From assembly GCF_963675165.1 (NCBI RefSeq), contig NC_087377.1:7953122-8017121 (forward strand): DNA of 64,000 bases. Reading direction: 5' to 3'. The stretch comes from Halichondria panicea (taxonomy: Eukaryota; Porifera; Demospongiae; Suberitida; Halichondriidae). Position numbers and translations under genes: made by a program. Under the pieces are notes generated by a model that ran no database searches, was not told the DNA's origin, and saw only the letters and a program-made list of their open reading frames with translations. Below are positions 1-9,352 of this stretch, piece after piece. Numbering within the stretch: position 1 is the stretch's first letter; every line of letters starts with the position of its first letter.

Positions 1-164
1 CAGAGGATAAACTTGCCGCAGGAAAGCTGCATAATACATTCAAACAATGCCCAAACAGCTTGATTTTAAATTTTGTTGTACTACATATCTGCGACTCTGT
101 GACAGGATACATGTACATGCATGCAGTCCCTTATTTTCCATTTCCCATGTGTAATTGAACTGTC

Positions 165-330
165 TATCTCCCCAGCAGTGTTGGACTACATTGATCTCTC
201 CACCACCCTCACATTCTCTGCCGAGTGCTGGCACCTCGGGTGCCTGTGTGCAATTATCAACTATGGATGTACGTAGGAGTCTAGATCTACAGAAAGGTTG
301 AGTGTAGAGCTGCATGGAGTCCACCCCAAG
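165..330 (+). pseudogene. Calx-beta-like exon remnant (first copy)
   Basis: One frame reads DYIDLSTTLTF, followed after a frame break by GTSGACVQLSTMD. This resembles the core strands of Calx-beta-like repeats seen in large extracellular or membrane proteins. The same segment recurs near 19860-20000 with a different break, so both look like decayed copies of one exon. No splice-consistent open exon could be built. The family call is tentative. Confidence 0.3.
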
Positions 331-639
331 TCACTGTATAGCCACTCCCTCCATAACTCGTCACTCTAATGGACAATAATTATGATGATGGTCAGTGACG
401 GAGCTTCAATGTACACGTATTACATTATGTTGTAGTATATAATACGTTGCAGTATAGGCTTAACTATAATTATACTATAATAATTTTATAGTCAGGGTGT
501 CATACATGCAGGGGGAAGGGGATATCCCCCTCCCCTAAAATTTACATTCAGGTTACTATAGTTGTATGGCTGAGTTTCCATAGCTGGCAATGTTACAGGA
601 AATTGTCAGTTACTTTTCAAAATCATGCCCAAAATCCTG

Positions 640-860
640 GTAACACACTAAAGTATAATTGTTTTGTTAATGATCTTTACCCACATGAATTAATTCTGTT
701 TCTTCTCCTTAACAGCTAGTGGTCCGATGTTGTGTTTGTGGATCCTCTATCCGGATTGAAGTGTATGTACTGACATTAATTGATCAGCTTGTCTCCAATC
801 CCTGGATCAACAGGTCGTTCTACTTGCCGTATAAACTCAGTAGATTATTACGTCTTCACA
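640..860 (+). repeat. Duplicated segment shared with 19550-19760
   Basis: This stretch, including 'gtggatcctc' and 'cagcttgtctccaatccct', is clearly similar to 19550-19760. Together with 165-330 it forms part of a duplicated block, but the two pieces occur in opposite order in the second copy. No convincing reading frame survives. Confidence 0.4.
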
Positions 861-1559
861 TGTATATCATTGACTACTTTATGCAGTACACCTCACATAG
901 AACTGTCTGGACATGCTATGACACGCTAGATCTCTCTAGACTCGTGCGCCATCACTGGTGCATGACGTACAAAAGTGCTGGCTTGAGAGTCTATAAGGTC
1001 TCTCTGGTGAGGGGACAATCATCATCCTCAATTCATATAGTATAGGAAGCTATTTGGCTCCATGCAGAGCCCTCAGCAGAAATGTTCGTGGGTTCTATAC
1101 CGTATACCCTCGCAAAAATACGCCCACTCTTTTCTGCAAGAAGTTTAGGCTTATTAGAGGACTGGCCAGTGGGCGTTGAAATAGTTCGTTGAAATAGTTC
1201 CGAGTTGGCCAGGTTCACTGAAGGGTGCATGGTTCTGAGACCTGGCTGGCTGTCCACGACTGGAGCGGAATCCTCTGATACATTGAATGGCGGGGCGTAA
1301 GAGAGAGAAGGTAATTCGACTACTTAGCCAGGACAGTGTTCTTAAACTGGGCGTTTAATCGCGAGCGGCGAGTTTTCACTCACATGCATGTAAACTCAAA
1401 CATTATTTGCATATAATCGATAATAATATTATGTAGTCTAATAAATGATATGTACATAGTGTTGCTTCATAATTATTATGTTCATGCCATGGACGTGGTT
1501 TCGTGGTGTTTCTCATTATCGAACAATCACACTTTTATAATAGACAGATAAATTTGGAT

Positions 1560-2012
1560 CAATGAAGTGCAAGCAAGAGTTTCAATAGGCTTCAAGTCAT
1601 GTTTTCTTGGATTTTAATTCGTGGATTTGCAAAATAATGCTTTAATTGTTCTCGAGTTTAATATGCCTAGTTTTTGGAATGCCATTGCAGCCTTTTCCGA
1701 AGAGCACGTAGCCAAACTTGTTTACCGAGTGTTGCTACTCTACTTAGTAGTTAGCTCTGCACTAGAACGCTAGCTATTGGTAGCTGCAAGAGTGAGAAGA
1801 GAGCTGCAAGCTCTGTTGATGCCATTAAGTCATTAGACTTGAACTTAATTCGATCGTTTTTAACAACAACAAATAATGGTCGATCATTACCCACTCTTTG
1901 AGTTTGCATGCAAAAATTAATGTTCATTATGAGCTGACTGTGTATAGTAGCTTTATGTTATGTAGCTTTGGCATCACCACCGAGGCATCAGCATGCACCC
2001 GCGGTGCTTTCA
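1560..2012 (+). repeat. Interspersed CCTCGGTG-family repeat, 5' truncated
   Basis: Similar blocks occur at 13740-14245, 15955-16110, 31430-31660 and 39737-40131. Shared landmarks are 'ttggattttaattcgtgga', 'ttgctactctacttagtagt' and an end 'caccgaggcatcagca'. Full copies begin with 'tgcctcggtg', the inverse complement of that end, so this is a TIR-bearing MITE-like family. This copy lacks the left terminus. The region 331-1560 otherwise shows no gene. Confidence 0.55.
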
Positions 2013-2222
2013 TTATGTTAGCAAAGCTTGCAATGTGACTTAGCTAGATAGAGCACGTTCTCGATCAGATTGACAAAATTAATAAGAAAGGTATCATGGA
2101 CTGACTAAGCACATGGTCACAATGACATATACAAGAAAGTTCTAGAATGTTCTAGCAGTAAGTCTGAACATAGATATGACATACACTAATAAATTATTGC
2201 TGTACAAACATAGTAATAATTA

Positions 2223-5200
2223 TCAGACACATTTAAGATAAGTCATTCTATTAGTTATATTATATTTGTACCACACGTAAGGTGCCATGATCACACAGAA
2301 AACGATGATCATAAATATGACATCAAACACTGGCACACCTGTGGCAGCTGTTGGATCTTTTGTGCACTTTAATATCTCATCACTCCAGTGTCCGTCACTC
2401 ATACAAGTCCTGTTGATTTCATTAGCAACACTGTATCCTTCGTTACACACTAGGGTAGCAACAAAACCTGGAGCAGAGCCATTGTAGTTAATTGTTCCAT
2501 TGGGCACAGTAACAGAGCCAGCTCCTTCTTGAGAGGAGGGGTCAGTTCCCAGAACTTTAGGAGAGGCAGGGGTGACCAGAATAATGAGATCATCACGTTA
2601 GTACTACATGACATTATGACATCTACTAGCTGTCTTGATGTATGGGGTGCTGTTTGTGTCAAAATGCTAATTTTATCCACTTATGCAGAAGTACACTGAC
2701 TTATACACAAGTGCACAGACTTATACACAAGTGCACTGACTTATACACAAGTATGCTGACTTATGCACAAATATGCTGACTTATACACAAGTGCACTGAC
2801 TTATACGTAAGTATGCTGACTTATGCACAAGTATGCTGAAATAAATTAACCTTTAACCTTTAACCCTTTGCACTTACAGAAGCTCTGTAAACATTACTAA
2901 GAACAGGCACGTGCATGTACAGGCAGAGTCAAGGCAGACAATAGTAATGTTTACAGAGCTTCTGTTAAGAGTTGCATGTAGCAGCTTGAATTGCATTAGT
3001 AAACAGGTTAAAGCGTTTGACAATACTTGCACATTAACTGAAGATTCTGCCATGTCTCTAGTCTATAGAACAACCATGTGCAAAGGGTTAAAGGTTAAAG
3101 GTTAAATTAATTCAACACGTGCACTTGTGTCATAAGTCAGTGTACTTGTGCATAAGTCGGTGCACTTGTGCATAAGTCAGTGCACTTGTGCATAAGTCAG
3201 CATACTTGTGCATAAGTCAAAGTACTTGTACAAGTCAGGTTATATGTATAAGTCAGTGCACCTGTGTATAAGTCGGTGCACTTGTGTATAAGTCTGTGCA
3301 CTTGCGTATATTAAGTCAGTGTACTTGTGTATAAGTCAGTGTACTTGTGTATAAGTCTGTGTACTTGTGTATAAGTCAGTACACTTGTGTATAAGTCAGC
3401 ATACTTGTGTATAAGTCAGTGTACTTGTCTATAAGTCTGTGCACTTGTGTATAAGTCAGTGCACTTCTGCATAAGTCAGTGTACTTGTGGTATAAGTCGG
3501 TGCACTTGTGTATAAGTCAGTGTACTTGTGTATAAGTCTGTGCACTTGTGTATAAGTCAGTGCACTTCTGCATAAGTCAGTGTACTTGTGGTATAAGTCG
3601 GTGCACTTGTGTATAAGTCAGTGTACTTGTGTATAAGTCAGTGTACTTGTGTATAAGTCTGTGCACTTGTGTATAAGTCAGTGCACTTCTGCATAAGTCA
3701 GTGTACTTGTGGTATAAGTCGGTGCACTTGTGTATAAGTCAGTGTACTTCTGCATAAGTGGATAAAATTAGCATTTTGACACAAATGGCACCCCATATTA
3801 ATGTGTAATATGTAACGGATGCACTAGCATGTAATAGGGGGTGTGGTCAACAAATGTGAGAGTGTCCAAAAAATTTGGGACATGCTTACGCGCGCCCGAA
3901 CCTCTCTCCTTCAAATTTTCAATCTTAGATGAAACTCTGACATGGAACAATTAAAAGGTGTAACCAACATAATTATTATAACAACTGTCTCACGTGATCG
4001 AAAAGTTCCAGTAATTGACAGGACAGTGCTGCCATGATTTAACTTTACTGTATAGCAATACTCAACAACATTCAAGTCAGTCAAATGGAGGATCGACGAA
4101 CTGTTTGGGATTGCAGTGGTAGAGTTGGACATTAAACTGCAGTTATTAGAACTTGGTCCGTATGTGATGGAACATGTTGCATTTGGACTTCGCTGATACG
4201 AGGTTAGGAGGTTGCATGTGACAGTTGATTGGAGCACATCTATAGTCACACTAGCAATCTCTTTGGAAACAATGTTTGTAGCAACTAGAAGAAGACAGAT
4301 GAATTAACTTAAATTTTAAAATCAAAGAACCTGTGGTTGGGAAGTTAGCAGGATCTCCGCTGCCTACCGCATTAGAAGCTACCACACTGACATTGAGCAG
4401 TCCATCCTCTGTGAGCTGAGAGCCAGGCGCTGTGACAGTGCACTGTTGGTTGCTGGTGTTACATTGAACTTTAGTGATGTGCAGGGATCCAATCATTATT
4501 GTGTAGCTGACAGTATTCGAGATGTTAGCACCAATACTGGGTTCATCCTGAAGTGAATATGTACTTTTGCTAGACATCTATACATTTAAAGTGTAGTTAC
4601 CACTGGAGTGAACTGAACATCAATGTGCCGAGCACTCCCATCCCTATTGTATACTGGAAATACTGTCAAGCTAGTGGGGGTTGATGGAGCTATAATATGA
4701 GAATCGTGGATTATCAAAACAACAACAAGCCGAACTCACCTATCAACAACAATGTTTCATTCACAGGGGCACTGGTGAACCCACAGTCTTGAGAGATGGT
4801 TCTCACTTCAAAGGAACATGTCTGATTGTTAACCATCCAACCAGAACACAGCACATTGGTGACAGTACTAACATTCATACTCACACAACCACAGTCCTCT
4901 CCGGTCACTGTGAACATGTAGCCCCCAACATTGCTGGTATCAGAGGGTAGGGTCCAACTGATAGTGAGGGATGAAGTAGAAGCTACCTCCACCATGGCAC
5001 TTTGAGGGGAAGGAGGAGGTGCTGCATAGGGATAAATTTACAGAATGTGAGTGTTATAAGACTCACATTTATTCCTAAAAAATTTATCCCTAAAACTAAA
5101 AATGATATCTATAGATATCATTTTTAGTTAAATGTCGTTTGTGCCTGCCCGGAGTGGTCATCCAGGTAAGCAGACTTACAAATTACAAACAGACAAACAA

Positions 5201-5956
5201 AAACAAACAAACCAAACGACTACTATACCCGCTGGCCGCGGCACGGCCTCAGGTAATTACCTCCAGTTCTTAAAGTGTCATTTCCGATCACTAGTTGACC
5301 ACTCCGAGTACATTCAATAGTCATTCCATTCAGCCCAGTAGTTGCTGTTAGAGTGAGTCTTGAGGTGTAGTTATCTCCATTCACCCCAACACTCATGGCA
5401 GATAGGTCACCACAAGTTTCACTCGCTCCATTAGGGTCATATTCAGAATGAACTAAGTTGATCTGGGATGGGCTGGGACAGTTGAATGCACTCCCTCGCC
5501 ATAATGTTGAGCGTTCACCATCATCATCATTGACAGTGCATTCATAGTTGACAGTCATGCCCTCTAGTATACAACCCAGTCCATTGGTTTTATCTATTGG
5601 TAGTACCAGTTCTTTGTTAGCCTCGACTGTAAGTATAGGGAACAACATCTTTGGTTTAAACTAAACGTAAAAAGGAGGCAGTCAGCTGCGAGGTCAGCTG
5701 GAATTGGTCTATGTACGTAGGCCTATACATCTAGATAGCTCTCTATAGATAATTATAATTAGCACGTAGATAGCTGGTGCAGCTATATAGCTATACATAG
5801 CAACATAATTAATCGACTAAAAACTCACCTTTATGTTTTGTGCAAATCTGAACAATTACAGACACATACATCACCTGTGAACAATAGCAGCACCAGTATC
5901 TATAGCTAGATAGTTTCACTATACAATGACACAATACTTACAAGCTTGAGTTCCAT
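2223..5956 (-). CDS. R1: Ig-FN3-FN3-FN3-CCP single-pass membrane receptor
   Basis: Eight exons join with consistent phases: 5956-5942, 5874-5829, 5626-5261, 5021-4740, 4689-4601, 4547-4331, 4260-3994 and 2554-2223 (1614 nt, 537 aa). The first two exons give a signal peptide (MELKLVMYVSVIVQIC). Next come a cysteine-bearing Ig-like module (about 20-142), FN3 modules (143-236, 237-338 and 339-427), a CCP/sushi module (428-491, with VCNEGY, RTC and LKC) and a transmembrane helix (about 501-523). The cytoplasmic tail is only 14 residues. Many NxS/T sites suggest glycosylation. The order matches R3 at 26.4-29.7 kb, apart from the extra FN3 and the missing tail. The first CCP cysteine seen in R3 is absent here. 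A foldback element fills the last intron. The ligand is unknown. The exon model is inferred from splice sites and phase and has no transcript support. Confidence 0.75.
2641..3797. mobile_element. Foldback-type element with opposed 20-bp tandem arrays
   Basis: The ends are inverted repeats: TATGGGGTGCTGTTTGTGTC at the left and its near-exact complement at the right (...gacacaaatggcaccccata). Inside each arm is a tandem array of about 20 bp ('cttatacacaagtgcactga' on the left at 2675-2845, its complement on the right at 3120-3765). The centre (2850-3110) is itself inverted, around 'acagaagctctgtaaacatt' and its complement. No protein is encoded. It lies in the last intron of R1. Elements with the same ends occur at 42789-43253 and 44646-44880. 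Confidence 0.8.
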
Positions 5957-6287
5957 GATTCTTTCTGTGCATATAGCCAGACTCAATTGGAAGCCACATG
6001 TTAGGGTTTCCACTGATCTGGTGTTTTGATAAAATTTTGGATTGTGCAAAGCAACTGCAGCCATTATTTTGACATAGACCAGTGGGTGTGGTCTTGTCTT
6101 GTGATGACTTTTGTCAGTAATTTTCCATGACACTCGGAACTCGAACTCATCATGATCCAACATATCCATGTCCTGTTTGTTGTTCATATTGGCTCAGAAC
6201 AAAGGGGTGAGTAGATCTAGGTGTATATTATACTTAATACGGCCGGATGTAAGCAGTAAGGCCTAAATCAGTAATATAATATAATAG

Positions 6288-8589
6288 AGCCCTGTTTACA
6301 CTTAGCATTTAAATCGCTTTGAAAGCGCTTCCTGTCAAACCGCTTTGCGTGTAAACGCACTAGATCGACTTGCAAATCGCTTGCGCTAAACGACTTCCGG
6401 ATGTGGTTTGGAGCCGGTTTCCAAGACGATTGAGAAATAAGAGACGCGTGTAAACGCTCAAACCGCTTTGAAGGAAGCAGATAAAACCACAATTTCCTGT
6501 TGAATTATAATGGCTACATGGAGTGACCTTGAAGTCAGGGCTCTACTTGCTATTTGGAGTGACAGCAGGATTCAGGAGGAGCTAGATGGTGCTGTGCGTA
6601 ACAAATCAGTGTATGAAAAAATTGCAAAAAAATTGCAAAAACAAGGACACACCAGGGATTGGAAACAGTGCCGTTCTAAAGTTAAAAACCTTAAAACAAG
6701 CTACAAAGAAATCAAAGATCACAATAACAAAACTGGCAATGGAAGGAAACAGTGCAAATTTTACAAAGAGTTGGACTGCATTCTTGGGCATAGGCCAGCT
6801 TCCACACCCATCACTCTCTTAGATTCAGGAAACTCGGTCACTGAAGCCGCCCTAGACACTGACTCCGACCCTGACCCTGACCCTGAAGAAGCAAACGGTA
6901 AATTTCGAAAAAAAATTGTATACGTACCTTACCCTACAATCATTTTGTGCAGATGGAAGTCAGATTCAGCCAGATTCACCAGGGCACTCCGGCCAAAAAA
7001 CTCCTGAGAATGAAACAAGTATAACGTTAATAATCGTCACATTAAATAAACAAACTATTGTTTTTGGTTATTATTTAACACACATGCACACATTCATTAA
7101 ACAGCTGAGCCACCCAAAAAAAGGGCAAAAAAAGAAAGCAAGTCGGAGAAGATGATGGAAAAAACAGTGAACTTATTTCTTAAATATCATAAGGACTCGG
7201 AAGAGAAGAATGATAAAAGAGAAGAAGAAAGGTGGACAAAAGAAATGGAATTGGATGAGAAACGAAGAAAGGCAGACCAGGAGCATGAATACAGAATGAT
7301 GCAATTAGTCATGCAGCAGCGAGACCCACCACCACAAAACTACCCGTCATCGTACAACTTTGTCAACGACACTACATTTTAGCTAGCAAGTTTAACAACC
7401 TATACCAACATAACTCATTATAGTCGACAAGAAACCATAGTATTACACAATCATATTCATACAGCAGTCAGTCATTGATTAATTACTGTACATTTAATAA
7501 ATAATTATTTTAAGTTTGCCATGGTAACTCTATTGCTGAGAAAAGTATATCATTAAAGCTTTTTGTACATCTTTGCCACTATTAGCTACTGTTGAAGACG
7601 AAGGTAAGCTGGGGCTGTTTAGAGTAGAGTCCGTTTCATCTTGTATCCAATCATCATGGAATGTCTCATGGCAGCTAGTCTTCGCATGTGTTATGGAGAA
7701 CACAACAAGCAGCAATTAAGCAATTAAGGCACGTCCCTAATTAAAACATCATTTCTCTTCAGGAGACACCGCCATCGACCTTTTAGCCTCCCATATGCAT
7801 GTTCAACAATAACACGGGCTTTGCTTAGCCTGTAGTTAAAGAGTTTCTGCTCAGCTGTCAATGAGCCATGATCAATGAAAGCCTTTAGCAACCATGGAAG
7901 GAGAGGGTACGCAGGATCACCAAGCACCAACAGTGGAACAGCTTGGCCACAGATAGTCTGCTTCCAATCAGGAAACAGTGTACCGCCTTGACCTTTCATA
8001 TACAAACTTGAGTTTACAAACACTCTGGCGTCATGCACTCTTCCCGGCCATCCTATGTAAATGTTTGTGAACTTCCCAGCATTGTCTACCGTGCCTTGCA
8101 AAATGACAGAGTGCCATCCTTTTCGATTGTAATAATCGGCCGGACAATATTCAGGTGACACAATTGGAATGTGTGTACCATCAACCACACCTGCACATTG
8201 CGGAAACCCAAAATCATTCTCGAATCCATCAACAACTGTTCTTAGATCGTGACCTGTTGGAATACGAACACACCTAGGCATCAAAACATCAACAATAGCT
8301 GCACAAACTTCCTTGACAACAATACAAACAGTTGCCTTAGACACTCCAAACAGATGCCCAATGGTGCGATAGTCAGAGTTGGTGGCCAGATACCACAGTG
8401 TGATAGCAACCCTCTTCTCAACAGGCACAGCTTTCCTCATATTTGTGTCAATTCTCTGAATAGACGTTCTTAGCTCAGTGCACAAGAAATTGAACGTTGA
8501 CTGGGACATTCTGAAATTATCGAGCCAATCATCTCTGGAAAACGTCTTGCATACAATGAAGTAAAACGGTTTGTCATGTAAACAGGGCT
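6288..8589. mobile_element. PIF/Harbinger DNA transposon
   Basis: The terminal inverted repeats are AGCCCTGTTTACA (6288-6300) and TGTAAACAGGGCT (8577-8589), flanked by the 3-bp duplication TAG (6285-6287 and 8590-8592). Harbinger elements normally duplicate a TWA-like trinucleotide. Two convergent genes are carried, a Myb/SANT-like protein (plus strand) and a DDE transposase (minus strand), the standard two-gene content. The left subterminal region has repeated 'gcgtgtaaacgc'-like blocks. The right TIR lies inside the extended transposase reading frame, so the 5' part of that gene is probably deleted. Confidence 0.88.
6510..7382 (+). CDS. Harbinger Myb/SANT-like DNA-binding protein
   Basis: Three exons join in phase: 6510-6897, 6953-7018 and 7105-7382 (732 nt, 243 aa). 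The N-terminal 95 residues form a Myb/SANT-like helix-turn-helix (MATWSDLEVRALLAIW..., with a CRSKVKNLKTSYKEIKD helix and GRKQCKFYKELDCILG), typical of the accessory protein of Harbinger elements. An acidic DPDPDPEE stretch follows, then a basic EPPKKRAKKESK motif likely to act as a nuclear signal, then a charged coiled-coil region (EEERWTKEMELDEKRRK). In characterised Harbingers this protein helps import the transposase and bind the termini. It appears intact. Confidence 0.85.
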
Positions 8590-8599
8590 TAGGATACAT
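7724..8599 (-). CDS. HARBI1-like DDE transposase, broken C-terminus
   Basis: The 291-residue frame contains the DDE_Tnp_4 core. The likely triad is D140 (GVVDGTHIPI), D190 (GRVHDARVF) and E266 (ARVIVEHAYGRLKGRW), with an N-terminal helical part (EKRVAITLWYLAT). The frame stops after RNDVLIRDVP. The conserved continuation LIAACCVLHNTCED follows in another frame, and ETFHDDWIQDE in a third, so at least two frame changes disrupt the C-terminus (to about 7590). The nominal ATG at 8599-8597 lies outside the element; the first internal Met is residue 31. The gene is probably non-autonomous now. Confidence 0.8.
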   Translation of the reverse strand: MYPKPCLHDKPFYFIVCKTFSRDDWLDNFRMSQSTFNFLCTELRTSIQRIDTNMRKAVPVEKRVAITLWYLATNSDYRTIGHLFGVSKATVCIVVKEVCAAIVDVLMPRCVRIPTGHDLRTVVDGFENDFGFPQCAGVVDGTHIPIVSPEYCPADYYNRKGWHSVILQGTVDNAGKFTNIYIGWPGRVHDARVFVNSSLYMKGQGGTLFPDWKQTICGQAVPLLVLGDPAYPLLPWLLKAFIDHGSLTAEQKLFNYRLSKARVIVEHAYGRLKGRWRCLLKRNDVLIRDVP

Positions 8600-8731
8600 G
8601 GGTGTTTTATGAGGGCTACTGTCTTTCTTCTAATTACAACGCCACTCTACATAATAGAAGCGCCTAGTCCACAAAATAGTTTTCCAACTGAGCACCGATT
8701 TGCCATCTATGGTTTTGCGGGTTTTCGCTTA

Positions 8732-9061
8732 GGCCAGGCAAAGTAGATTAGTAGTTTCTCATCAGCCCCCTCATCACTTTTAGCCGTCCCCCCAAAAGTT
8801 CATTATTCATTATTTTTGGGGTGAGGCCTAAATTAATGAGCCACACCCATTGTATATCAGGGTGTGGTCTACAATTAATGAGTTACACCCAGCCACATGG
8901 CAAAATTGAAACTGTTACTGATGATGTAATGTTTGTTTGTGCATGAATATCATTAAATTATTGCACTGTCAGCATAATGAATAATGAATAATGACCTCCT
9001 GGCCTCATCAATTTTCAAAAACCATGTGATGAGAAACTATACTAATCTACTTTGCCTTGCC
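8732..9061. mobile_element. Harbinger-type MITE
   Basis: Inverted ends: GGCCAGGCAAAGTAGATTAG at the left, and at the right a complement reading GGCAAGGCAAAGTAGATTAG. Both continue into GTTTCTCATCA. It is flanked by TTA at 8729-8731 and 9062-9064, the usual PIF/Harbinger target duplication. It is about 330 bp and non-coding. It lies between the Harbinger transposon and R2. Confidence 0.8.
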
Positions 9062-9352
9062 TTATAATTATAATACTTATATAGGTATTATAATTAAATC
9101 GAGGCTATATAATTTATATAATATAATTATTATGTACAACTGCATGATAACCTCGTGCCTCGTAGAAATAGCTATAATAGTACTTTAGGTTCTATTGCTA
9201 AACGCCTAACTGAAATTATAGTTTTTTCTTGTGCGCCACTGTTTAATTTTTCAGAAGAAAGACGGTAGCTATAATAGCTAGGATCTAGAATGTCAGTATA
9301 ATTATCATGGTGGAAGGTCCGTTATTAATTTGGATAGTTTTCTTATACACAG

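Noticed and set aside
719-1045. 108-codon open frame
   Set aside because: Composition and lack of domain similarity suggest chance. Part of it matches a duplicated, broken segment at 19.6 kb.
2675-3765. Regular 20-bp repeats suggestive of a CRISPR array
   Set aside because: The units are contiguous with no unique spacers, occur in opposed orientation within a foldback element, and the genome is eukaryotic.
9307-9352. Possible start codon and signal peptide for R2 (MVEGPLLIWIVFLYT)
   Set aside because: The sequence ends in a consensus splice acceptor (ttcttatacacag) at the same place where R1 and R3 have theirs, so it is more likely intron read in frame.
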